A DNA stretch of 64,000 bases. It comes from Symbiodinium sp. CCMP2592. Taxonomy: Eukaryota; Sar; Dinophyceae; Suessiales; Symbiodiniaceae. The notes below the pieces were generated by a model. It searched no databases. It was not told the origin of the DNA and worked only from the letters and a program-made list of their open reading frames with translations. Below, piece by piece: positions 21,590 through 32,262 of the stretch. Every line of letters begins with the position of its first letter. Position 1 is the stretch's first letter. Location: assembly GCA_905221615.1 (NCBI GenBank), contig CAJNDT010003290.1, forward strand, positions 248,001 through 312,000, in the 5' to 3' direction. The translations under genes and the position numbers were made by a program.

Positions 21590-23959
21590 TGTCTCTAGGT
21601 CATGCGGGTGAGAAGAGAGACCTGCAGATGCAGATGTAGTCCATTTGAGAAGACGACGGCAGTTCGAGGCTCCTCCTGGTGCCCTTGCCCTGGCGAGCCT
21701 TTGCCCAGGACTTTGCGGAGGCAGCTTCTCAGTGCGGCTTTTTCGAAAGACAGCTAAGTTGCAAGAAGGCACTTAGGTGTATCAATCCCCCGAACAAAGT
21801 GCAACAAGGAGAGGTACGGTACAGAGTCGATTGGCGGAAGATCATGTTGAACCCATGGAGTTGTCAACCATGGGGGAACAAGTGGCAAGCTAAGAGCGGA
21901 CAAGCAGACGAACTCCTCGGTTTTCCGATTTCGATTTTGCAGTCACGCATCCGCGACCCTCGGTGCCAAATGCTTAGCCAGGCCCAGCGGCACTACCGGG
22001 AGGCGGTGCACAATGGCGGCTAACTTAGCTGGCATGAAGCCGAGGTGCAGAAGCCAGAGATTTTGAACTTCCTGCTCCGAGCTCTCAACCCTATTGGCTC
22101 TATTGATCAGGTGAGATCAAGGATCATCCAGTCATCCACGGTGACCTGCAAATCCCGGAGCCTAGCTTTGCATTTGGTGACCGAATCTGCCGTTGCTGTG
22201 GCTAGGTCCATTTGTGCAGGCTTCTGCTTCCGGGCTTTGCGTCATGCGCGACCTGAGGATATGGATAAGCTCAACAAAGTAATAGATCCAGCAGTTGCTC
22301 CGAAGGCCTTAGACCTGGGCGACCGTGCTCTTTCGAAGCATGTCCCTGATGTCTCCGCAAGCAGTCCAGACCAGGCGGTCAATGTGCTAGGCAAGAAGGG
22401 TCCTGTGCCCATCTCAGCCAAGCAGATCCGAGTCACTCGTGTTTTCTGTACTTGGAGAGTCTTATAACTCTCTGTTGATCTTCAGCTCTAGTAACAAGTC
22501 GTGAATCTTCCGGGCTTCAAGTTTCGCCTCCAAGTTTGTGGTGACATGCGTGAAAGCGTAAAACCACTCTGGCAGTCGGAGTAACCGCAGTAGCTTCCAC
22601 CATCCACAGGTTCTGTCCTTCAACTCTCTCCCTCCTCTGCCTCCTCTGCCTCCTTTCCCAGCATGCAGCTAGATTTTAACATGCGCGAGGCAGCCGTTTA
22701 TGTTCTACATTGTCCACTGGACCTTTGTTGAACCTGCAATCGAGGTGGATCCATCGAAGCTCGACGCAAGCAACAAGACCCAACTGGAGCCACTCGTGGA
22801 CTGGCTGAAACACGATAAGCAATACAAGGAGGCCGGAACTTGGCGGGGTCGCTGAGTGTAAGGTGTGGAGCAGGGCCATACTCCGGTGCCAGGAACAGAA
22901 GGAGCTCAAGAAAAAGGCGGATGCTGCAATCCTTCATTTCCAGAACAGCTACAAGGCACGAAGTGGTTGGGAGGTGAGATGCTGTCCCCACTGTCTGGCT
23001 GTCGGCCGTATGTTGGAAGGATATGGCAGCCAGGGGCATCAAGGGGGCTGCATTCGACAAGAGCTCTCTCATCGAAGACGCGGAGGAGCAGCGCATGAAG
23101 GAGCCGCTGGATCTCACTGAGCTCTCTGACTCTGACGGCAGATCGGACGGAGCAAAGGCCCGGACTTGCATTACAGGAGCTTCCAGAGCCTTGGCGGCTT
23201 TGGGGCTCTTCCGGACTTCTTCTGGCCAGGACCTGAAGCGCCTTGAAAACCCCGTTTGTCGCCTTCGAGTCTTTGGACCCCTCAGGTCCTGGGAGTAGCC
23301 GCTGCCATCTCATTGGGAATTGTCTGCAGAAGAGGCCTCCGGGGTGTGCGTCAGTGCGAGGTCACAGCAGTCGACATCAAAGACACCTTGAAGCTTGCAC
23401 AGGATCCCTTGCTGGATCCACCGCACATTTGATTGTGACACAGAAGACTCGGTTTTTCGCTGATGCGTCGCGTAACATCCATGTCACTCTTCCCGGACCC
23501 GTTCAGCTCGCGTGGTTGCGGAGACCGTGCCCCTGACCGATGCCTCTGACTTGGAGAAGTAGGTGAGTTTGCCAAGCTTTCCGTTCGGAGCAAAGCTGGC
23601 TCCCTCGGCCGAAGCTCATGATCTTACGGGTGTCTTCACTCACGTGGACGCCGCATGTTGTGGCTACAAGTCTCACCCTAGCAGAACCCCAACGCACATC
23701 CGGTTGGAAGTAGCTCGGCTTGTGCGAAAAGCACAGGCGAGTCAAAGAAGCCCGCTGTGCAAAAAAGGCACCACGCGAACCGAACACGGTCTAGTCCTCA
23801 TTCCAGGTTACGACAGAGTTTCACTTTTCCGTCAGTTGCATCTTGCAGCATGAAGGGGTTTGAGGTGTGTTGAGGCATGGCGAGCTATCGCAGGCGGCTC
23901 GGCTGGAAGTCCACGAAAGAAGGACCTCACCAAGGTTGCTTTTTGAGGGGCTTTGGAGC
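21590..23959 (+). other. Probable unassigned multi-exon gene region
   Basis: Several open pieces on the + strand have coding character but no recognised family. About 22251-22467 encodes DKLNKVIDPAVAPKALDLG and DQAVNVLGKKGPVPISAKQ. About 22741-22855 encodes EVDPSKLDASNKTQLEPLVD and WLKHDKQYKEAGTW. About 22856-22973 encodes CKVWSRAILRCQEQKELKKK and ADAAILHFQNSYKARSGWE, ending at a GAG/GTGAGA donor. Borders between pieces and whether they form one protein are unresolved. Confidence 0.4.
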
Positions 23960-25141
23960 ATGGATCTCGAGAAGCAGGCCCACGAGATGGCGGAGAAGGC
24001 GAGACGTCTTGGGGGAGTGTGGGGGGGGGGGGGGGGTTTCTTCTGTATTGGCAGGTTTTTTTTTTCAATAAAAAAGGTCTCTCTCTCTCTCTCTCTGGAA
24101 GTCGGCTGAGCGCTTAAGCGCTCTGAGCGGATTTTGTTTCGAAGTTCGAGGCCCTGGCCTCGCTCCCGGCCGCGGCCCGCGCCGCCAAGCTGGACTCGGC
24201 GCCTCGGAGACACCGCTTTTTTGTGAGAAATCGCGCGCACGTACGGCTACGTCCTCTTTCCTCATCTCTGCTCACTCTCTGCTCTCTCTGTGCTCTCTCT
24301 GCTTTTCTGTCTCTGCAGGTGAAGGCGGGGATCCTGAAGAGGCTGCAAGCGGGCAGCGCTCCGCGCTCCTCGCCCCCGGCAGCCCCGGTGCCCCCTGCGC
24401 CACCGCCGCCGCCTCCCGAGCCCGAGCCCAGCACGGAAGCGGAAGGCGCCAGCGCAGGGCAGGTCGGGCGGGTGGAGGGCGTGGAGCTTTTCGGTGACTG
24501 GCAGTGGTTCTCAGACTCGGAACTACGGGCCCGACTCTTGGAGGATGTGAGACAGGCGCATGCTGCAGAGAAGATCCTGGTGGCTTCGCCAATGGAGGAA
24601 ATCCCAAGAATCCTTCCAAAGAACGGCCAAGTGCTGGGTGCTGGAGCGGTGCTGCGTTTGGGAGGGGTGCATCATGGTGGCTACGGAGAGTCAGACATCA
24701 ACTATGCGTATCGCCAGCTCTCAAGAGCCCTGCATCCAGATAAGAATCCCGGCATCGAGGAGGCCGATTGCATGTGAAATACATGATACGAGTACGTACT
24801 GATTGATGTTCGCGAAGTGCGCAGGCTCACGATGCATTCAAGCGTTTGGGGGAGGCTTCAGAGGACGCACGACAGTTCGGAATGAAGAGTTTTGTTGATG
24901 GCATCCGTTTGTGCCTGAGCCTTTAACAGGCAGTGCGAGCCTGTTGCTTTAGGAGCTGCGTGGCATCCTCCAAGAGTCCCGAAAAGCACTGCAAAGCCTG
25001 TGGCTTTGTCGGCACCATGCGATGCATGCACTCGAGGACCTGTTTTGCTGCCTCAAGTCTAGGTTCCAAAGTGCGAGACAATTTACTCTTGCTGCAGCTG
25101 CTGTGGATCGAATTGCCAAGGTTGTTATTTTTCAGTTCTGA
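23960..25141 (+). CDS. J-domain (DnaJ-like) co-chaperone, four exons
   Basis: Exon 1: ATG 23960 to 24016 (DLEKQAHEMAEKARRLGG), with a GT donor. Exon 2: 24319 to ~24768; it starts VKAGILKRLQAG, has a Pro-rich linker with a run of prolines, and then DINYAYRQLSRALHPDKNPG, which contains the invariant HPD (24733-24741) needed to stimulate Hsp70 ATPase. Exon 3: 24825 to ~24875 (AHDAFKRLGEASEDARQ, J-domain helix III). Exon 4: 24953-25141 (ELRGILQESRKALQSLW ...), ending in TGA. Exon 1/2 splicing is clean GT-AG and in phase. The 2/3 and 3/4 junctions keep the J-domain in frame but do not give a simple GT-AG solution (apparent offset of one base or more), so those borders are uncertain. Helix I/II before the HPD is shorter than usual, so the domain may be atypical. 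Cell location unknown. Confidence 0.75.
24017..24098. repeat. G run and (TC)n inside the J-domain gene's first intron
   Basis: About 18 consecutive G at ~24019-24036 follow the donor, and CTCTCTCTCTCTCTCT is at 24079-24096. Both lie within the inferred intron 24017-24318. Confidence 0.85.
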
Positions 25142-27900
25142 CGATTAATGTGGTTCTTACTACTCAGTCTGTCCATCCTCGTGATCCTATCATGTCTGCC
25201 GTTGCGATCAGTAAACTGCCATTCTGTTCCATTGCAAAGGCTTTGTAAGTTTTGCACTGCCCTCGTAAAACCACTCTTTCCTTGATCAGACCACTGCTGT
25301 CTTTGCCCTGTTGCATCGACTGCAAGGTGCCTTGTGACTCAGGGCGGCCCCGCTTCTGCTGAGAGCCTGGAGCGACCGACGCTAGGCAGACAACAGAGGG
25401 GCGCCTGAGATAAGTTGTACCAGCTAACGTGATCATGGCGATACGGGGCAGACGCACAGTGCATAGTTCTACTGCCACAACTGCCACTACGACGACGACG
25501 ATACTTTAAGCGGCTTGGGCGCGTTCGCCCGACCCTGCGGTGTTGCCAAGCCTGCTTAGAGGACCACCCTGTCCTTTGTGCGGCCACTTCCAAGCAATTT
25601 CAACTTGATGTCTCTGTCGCTCCCCCTTTCTCGGAAGAACTGGTCGTTAGAAATGGTCATAGTGCGGGAAGCACTTGCTCTTCTTCCGGGCCGGTAGGGT
25701 GGCCCCAAATACGCGGCAGCAGAAATCGGTCGAAGGAAACGATTCTGGCTGGATGATCCGGAGGCCTTCCAAATATTTGCAATTGATTCAGCCGCACCTC
25801 ATCACTTCGCAAAGTCTGATGTAGCATTTGGCGCTGCGAATTTGCAGCATTTCTGCTTCGGACACGCGGCATGCCTCCACACCCTCTTTGGCTTCTCAAA
25901 AGCAGCTCTAGCTTCCCCAATGCGTCGCCGTGACCCGTCCCTGGTCTCGGCTTACCATGTCTGTCAATGAGAGTGTACTTGGGACGAGGACGACGACTAC
26001 CGATGCGAGTGCGAGCACGACTACCAACTCTAGGATTGATACGCATTACGGGCGCGGCGTAAAGATAACATTACAGGCCCGTGTCTCTATCCGAGCTGAA
26101 AGCTCACATGCATAAGTGTAGCATCACCATGAATCTAAATCTGTCACATGTTAAAATGAGTCGTACCCGCAGCAAGCTCTTTGGTGCCATGACTTTCGGT
26201 TGTGCAGAGTCTGCAGTGCTGGAGAAACAGGTAGAGGTAATGCAAACTGCATCGCTCGCGGGTTTGGGGAAACAACATTCAAAGAACACGAAGGTGTTGG
26301 GATGGTTTCGGGCTTGGTTGCCCTTTGACTATATGGTGTTTAAAGGGCAGCATCTCCTGTAAGGTTTAGGCGGATTTGGGGGGCAGACTTTGGGATTCCA
26401 CGGGCTTTCAAGATTCAAAAGGTTCCGTTCGTGTCAAAGGTCACTGACTCAGGGTTGCGGGTTTGCTGCTCATCATTCCGCTAATTGGGTTTAGGGCCTA
26501 CCACCAGTACCGCGAGTGCGACAATCACGACCAACACGATTCATCATGCTGGGGCTCTCATTGCGAATGCAAGTTTCCTTGGACCATTGTTGTTGGTATG
26601 TGTATTGGCATTGGTGACCTTTTTGTTCTGTTTGATGAGTTTCATTTTCGGAATGAAGTCTGTAGGTGAAGTTCTACGACTCTATGCCTCGTTCTCAATT
26701 TGCCATTGCCCTATCCTCAAGATTTCTGCAAAACAATCAGCTGCGTGTCCTAAAGGCAACCTCAAAGGAGTCATTTCACCAATCATCGTTGGACGGCATT
26801 TTGAATTTCCGCATTTTCCTCGAACCACTAGTTGGTTGCTGTTCTTCTTCTTCTTTCTCACGTGGTTGTCATTGCTATTATTGCTCTGGTGGATGGAATA
26901 TGAAGGCGGCTTGAAGTGAGGGTTCCTGATGGGGGGTTTGGGCATCGCCGTACCCACCGGCACCAGGCAGTGTGCTCTACTGGCCGAAGCGAGCCGGCTG
27001 CTGGCCGCGGTTCTTGCTCTGTCAGGCCGTGGGTCTCGCATTGCAGTGACGTTTCCAACCGGTGTCCATCCATCCCTTTAGAATATCAGAATGCATGTGA
27101 ACTTTAGGTGTTTCGGGAGTTGCGGGATGTCGGGCAGCAGATGGCAGCAGTCAGCAGGGTTTAGGATTTGAGGCCTCGTAGGGCAGATGCCAAGTCCTGT
27201 TGTCCGTGAACGCAATGCAAAGCTTGCAGGCGAAGGTGTGCCCTCAGAGGCAGCACTTCGGCGCAGCACTGCAGCCTTCGTTGCACAGCCGGCTTTCCAG
27301 GGCTGCCGGCCACAGGACCGGCTCCCCGAAATGCGCTGCACTCTGCACCTTCGCATGTTCCAGTCAGGAACTGCTGGGCAAGTGGTCCGTGCCTCAGATG
27401 CCTCATCCGGCCTTCTCCATCTTTCTGCAAACGCGGTGAATCGTGCCGTGAAGCTCTGAGGTACCAGGAGTCGCATCTTCTGGATCTGTTTACCAAAGCC
27501 CCGCTGCGCATTGCCTACGATTGCTCGCAGAAGCCTTTCCGTGCGCAGTTCCTCTGTTCCCTCAGCCGGGCTGCCGAGGCTGAGGCAAGCTTGGGCTTGG
27601 GGTTTCGGGTCCTCACCCGGTCCTCGATGCCAATGTCCCCCTCCCAGAGCCAGGCTCATCCCGGCCCATCTAGAGAGACCAGCGAAGTGCAGCCATCTCG
27701 CTTCCCAAAACCTTGAACACCAGGTTTGCCAAGTTTTTTGTCACCATGGCTATCATTCACATCGCTCTTTGTAGGCATCAAAACATGTGCCACGGTTAAC
27801 ATGAGCATCATCTTGAGTATTACTACTGGGCGGTTAATGTTTCAGTTGTTGCAACTGTCAATGTAGTTGACACATGTAGTAGTTGATTGGACAACATAAT
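25142..27900. other. No securely identified gene
   Basis: Only short, mutually conflicting frames of up to ~190 codons. A hydrophobic piece at 26590-26650 and Cys/Arg-rich pieces on the - strand near 27160-27650 were considered but show no recognisable motif. Confidence 0.4.
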
Positions 27901-27924
27901 CACTAGATGTATACAGTTGTCATC

Positions 27925-27960
27925 ATCTGCGTCCTCCTCCTCCTCCTCCTCATCATCATC

Positions 27961-27991
<31 letters not shown>

Positions 27992-28260
27992 GCATCAGCA
28001 TCATCAGCATCATCAGCATCATCACCATCGCCATCGCCATCACCATCTATGGGAATCGCCATCGCCATCATCGTCATCATCATCATCATCATCACAATCA
28101 TCATCATTATTATCATCATCATTATCATCATCGCCACACTCACCACCCTCATCACCCTCATCACCATCATCACCCTCATCACCCTCATCACCGTCATAAC
28201 CCTCATAACATCTCATAACACCCTCATCGTCGTCATCATCATCATCATCACACCCCCCCA
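27925..28260. repeat. (ATC)n trinucleotide tract, ~335 bases
   Basis: CATCATCACCATC-type repeats on the + strand, imperfect. Frames through it give poly-Ser, poly-His/Ile or poly-Asp and are not considered genes. Confidence 0.95.
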
Positions 28261-28435
28261 CCACCATCATCTTCGTCAATGATTAGCACTGATTGCTGGC
28301 ACAGACAAGCGTCGATTTGCTTACTTTGGTAATTCTTCCGTCAGGCGAACCGCAACGATAGCTGCGTACGTGGAAGCTGGCACCAGGCGGGACCGTCTCA
28401 GACCAACACAGAGCCATTGAGAACTACTGCAGGTG

Positions 28436-30162
28436 ATGGCGCAATTTCCGGAGTTGGGCCTCTGGAAAGAGCTTCAGGAGGGTCAGAGAGTTCATGGCAA
28501 GCTGCACGAGATGCCGGCCCAAACCGCCGTGAATCAGGACAAGATCCGATCGCGCATCTGGGCATCAGGTGCGCCGGAAAAGCCATGGCGGGCAGGTTTT
28601 TCTAGCAAAGCTTCTAAATGAGCCAGGTGCTGCAGCGGCAGGCAAGCGCAGCCGCAACAGCAAATGGGATGACAAGTCAGCGGCTTCTTGTGCCACCGAG
28701 TGGGGGAAGAAGTGGCGAACCATTCTGCAAGATGTTCTGCCTGGTGCAGAAGCAGCGAGCCGTCCCGACACCGACTTGGAGATTCAAAAGCTGTGTATGG
28801 TACTCTGGAAAGACACTGCGCCTTGGGTCGGCGATGGTTTTCTGCAGCACCTTCGCCTTTTCCAGGCCAGCGACGCAGGCACGGCCCACTAAGATCCTTC
28901 AGCCAGACCAAGGCTCAAGATTGCTGCACAAAGAAAGTTCCCACGACTGTGACAGGTCCCGGTATCGACGATGAGACAAAGTGGGCGTTCGTGCCCGCGA
29001 CGGACCTCCTGCTGTTGCTCGGTGAAGGCATGGTTGGCTGCACAGCCGAAGGCTGTTTCGTGCAGTCAGATTCCGGCGCCGCGAGGCCAGTAGAAGAAAC
29101 GCTTGTTCGAAGCGCAGCGTGCCCTCCGTCTTTCACCGCAGGAAGCCATTCCTGGAGGCGCTGAAGAACTGGCGCTCGAGCCTCCGGAAGAACCGTGGAG
29201 AAACAACGGCCGACTCTGCAGTCAGACTCTGGAAGTCAAGCGCCAAGAGAAACGGCCAGAAAGAGTCCGAGACAGCCAAGAGGGCACGGACCACCGAGAA
29301 CAAAGAAGAAGCACCTGAAGAAGTTCAGGCAAAGTTAAACCGCTCACCGACAAAGGTTTTGCTTCTAACTAATGTGGCACCGGCGAAACAGCCAGAAGAG
29401 ACCATCAAAGCCACCGTCGAAGGGTGGGTCAAGAAGTTTGGTGCGGTCAAGGAGTGCACCGTTGTGAGGGTCCCCGACGTCCCGGAAGAGGATGCCATTC
29501 GGGTGTTTGTTGTTTTCGATAGCATCAAGGCTTCGTCGAAGGCTTACGCATCATTGCGAGGGCAGGTGACGGATGGTCGAGCATTGCGGGCCCGATTCTA
29601 CGACGAGAAGCGTTTCCAAGACGGCGAGCTCTACAAGGTACGGCCAGAGTGGCAGCGCGCTTGTGCATACTTGGGTACCGTGACTCACACCATGATCATG
29701 ACACGCACGGGCCCTTCTGCCGAAAGGCGATTCCCTCTCGCATGCTGGTGCTGACCAATTTGGTTCGCCCTGAGGAGCTGGATGGCGGTCTGCAGGATGC
29801 CGGCAGTGCGAGCATGTGCGGTCTTTCCTGCAGTCAACACAGAACCAGGAAAGTTCAGTCTGATCACAGGACGAAGTGCAGCACCTGGCCAAACAGCATG
29901 GCAAGTTGTGCAGATGCGTGGTAAAGACTCTCTCCGACCTTCAGCCAGAGGCCCGTCCGGGTGCTGAAATCTGAGACGGTACTCGTCGTAGGGCTTGGCG
30001 ACCCAAGCTGTTCGTGCCCGGGAGGAGAGCGTGCGCGTCTTCCTGGAGTTCAGCACGGTTGATGAGGCAGTAAAGGCTCAAGCTGCCTTGCATGGTCAAG
30101 ACTTTGGACTGCATCGCATCAAGGCCAGGTACTTCAACGAAGCTCAGCTCCCCGGAGAGTGA
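28436..30162 (+). CDS. Splicing-factor-like protein: ULM-type motif plus two U2AF-homology (UHM) RRMs
   Basis: First exon 28436-28568 (GT donor) joins in phase to 28642, giving KRSRNSKWDD (28644-28673). This fits the U2AF-ligand-motif pattern (basic residues, then S-K/R-W-D/E) known from SF3B1 and SF1. A middle part (~28675-29340) has several exons whose borders are unclear, ending in a charged linker. UHM 1 lies at ~29347-29634: KVLLLTNVAP ... AIRVFVVFDSIKASSKAYAS ... RARFYDEKRF. UHM 2 spans 29727-29795, 29870-29920 and 29992-30162: RMLVLTNLVRPEEL ... SVRVFLEFSTVDEAVKAQAA ... IKARYFNEAQL, stop TGA 30160-30162. Introns in UHM 2 are 89, 74 and 71 bases, all in phase; the second starts with GA. 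UHMs bind ULM peptides in 3' splice-site recognition (U2AF2, RBM17, PUF60 types). A nuclear splicing role is inferred from this. Confidence 0.8.
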
Positions 30163-30374
30163 GGATTAGACTCCTGCGACCGGTGCCGTCACGCCGTGAC
30201 CGCGACCCGCTCAACTCGACTTCAGCGCGCGACTCCAGCGCGAGCGGCAGAGCGGCAGAGCGGCAGTGCGAGGAGGAGGCCGAGAGGCCGAGAGGCCGAG
30301 CCCCACAGGAAAAGCGCGCGAAAGCCGCGCGAAAGGCGCTTGGCAGAGACAGCTCTTCGGCTCTGCGGCTCTCC

Positions 30375-32262
30375 ATGGCCTCCTCCGGCAACATCGAGAA
30401 CGCCGGGACGTTGAGTCAGCAGTGGGCGCCGGGCCCGGGAGCGTCGCCTGCAGCGAATGCCGAGATCCGACATGCCCTCTTCTGTCTCCTAAAGGTCACA
30501 GATCTGCTCAGTTCCAGCGCCACACGAGAAAAGACTCAGCATTAGCATGGACCATTCGCATGACTTGCTTTTCATGAGCAAAGCTTGGTTACGACAGCCT
30601 GAATGTGGCTCCGCTATTCAATGAAGGCAGTACTCCCAGTAATGTTGATGCAGGCCGTCTGGCCGTACCGGAACAAAACAGACTTGACCCTGAAATAGAA
30701 TAATGTAGACGGTAGTCAGGTGTCTTCGACTTGTAGAGCTGAAGCCATGCAGGGCCAGCCGGGTTCAACTGCGAGGCCAACGCCTAGTCGCCGAGACCTG
30801 CGCAAGTATGCCCGGCTCTTTGTGAAGACGGATCAGGATGGCGACGGCTTTGTCAGCAGTGACGAAGCATATACTCTCTTTACGAAGTCGCAGCTGCCAG
30901 AGCACACTTTGCAACAAGTTTGGATGTTATCCAATGTAAGTGGCAGTGGCATGCTGAGCTTCCCAGAGTTCATCGCTGCCATGCACCTGATACGTGAAGC
31001 TCGCCAGACACAGCAGAGCCCAACAGCCATCTCGGGGGAACTCTCAGCCTTCCTCGGAGGCTTTTCGGAGTCTGCACAGGAGTTGTCTCTGGAAGGAAAC
31101 TCGCGGTCTGCCCGTACCTTGCGGTCGCCTGCGGCCTTGCAGGGCGCGGGCGGCGCGGGCTCCAGCCCGCATTTCGGCCACGCTGCGCCCGGCGCCGGGA
31201 CTGCTGCCGGGCCCGCCGAGGCCTTCGGTCTCAGCCAGCCGCCGCCGGAGCTGCCGGAGTTCCCGACGCCCGAGCCGGGGCCCGAGGAGGCCGGCGAGAA
31301 GAAGAAGAAAGAGCGGCCGGGTCGTTCAAAGAAGGAAAGGAAGGAGAAGAAGGAGGCAGCCGGAGACATCCGTCAGGATCAGGGTCAGCCGGGTCAGCCG
31401 GGTCAGCCTGAGGCCTCGCCGGAGCCTTGGGACTCCGGCCAGGGCAAGGGCGGGTCTGCAGCCGAACCCGACTTTGGAAGCGCTGCCGGGACCCCAGAGC
31501 CGGAGCGCGCTCGCCTTCCGAGCCTTTTGTGTGCCTCTGCTCTTTGAAACGTTTTCAGATCCTTCTTCTCAGGCTGCTAACTGGACCACTTTTGGAGACC
31601 AGGAGACTCCTCCCGAAGCCGGCAGGGAGAAGAAGGAGAAGAAGGAGAGGAAGGAGAGGAAAGAAAGAGAGAAGGGACAGCAATGGGACAAAGACAGCAA
31701 GGACGACAAGCAGAGGTTTCAGCCTCAAGCAAGCTCAGCTTGGCCGTCTGCCGAAGACCAGTGGTCCAAACCTTTGCCTCCGGAAAATTCATCTTTCGGT
31801 GGCTTCGGGACAGCTGGCGGAGCTTTACAGGCCAGTCAACCTCAAACCCGCATGGGCTTGCGCTTTGACTTAGACTTCGGCAAGAATGCAGATCCCGACT
31901 ACCTGGCGAGGCTGCAGGAGATCCATCTGCGTCCGGACTCGCCTCCCGTGACCTCTCCCAAAAAGGCCGAAGCTGACGGGTGGGCAGGACGCCGACATGA
32001 TGGGCACTTCGAGAAGAGGTACGAGACCGCCTACAAGCACATGGGGGACTACGCGAGCCCTGCACTCCATGTGGCGCTGATGGGTTTCCGCTCGGCCCAA
32101 GCCCAGGCCCCGGCGGTGCTGCCGGAGCCAGGGAGGCCGTTTCTAAAGACAATGACACCCCACTTCGCGGTGCAGCCACCCGGACGGGGTTTAGAGGTTG
32201 GGAAAGAGACAATGACCCGAAGCCTGGGACGTCTGACTTTTGCACCCATGACCGCTGCCTGA
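30375..32262 (+). CDS. EH (Eps15-homology) domain protein with Lys/Glu-rich linkers
   Basis: The secure part starts after an acceptor at 30719; an in-frame ATG is at 30747. Residues following it hold an EH domain: LRKYARLFVKTDQDGDGFVS with a canonical calcium-type loop (DQDGDGFVSSDE at 30831-30866), LPEHTLQQVWMLSNVSGSG, a second degenerate loop, and FPEFIAAMHLI. EH domains bind NPF peptides and act in endocytosis and vesicle traffic. A Pro/Gly-rich and KKKKERPGRSKKERKEKK-type linker follows. A short intron (~31527-31574, exact sites unclear) changes frame, and exon 2 continues (AANWTTFGDQE ... KKEKKERKERKEREK ... GLRFDLDFGKNADPDYLARL) to TGA 32260-32262. Possible earlier exons at 30375-30464 (ATG, SSGNIENAGTLSQQW) and ~30588-30650 (YDSLNVAPLFNEGSTPSNV) may belong to it; this is less sure. 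Confidence 0.78.

Noticed and set aside
27078..27659. A 193-codon - strand gene
   Set aside because: Overlapping frames on both strands are equally open and none has a recognisable motif; GC-rich chance frame is likelier.
27823..28282. Asp-rich, Ser-rich and His-rich frames of ~80-131 codons
   Set aside because: All are translations of the (ATC)n tract.
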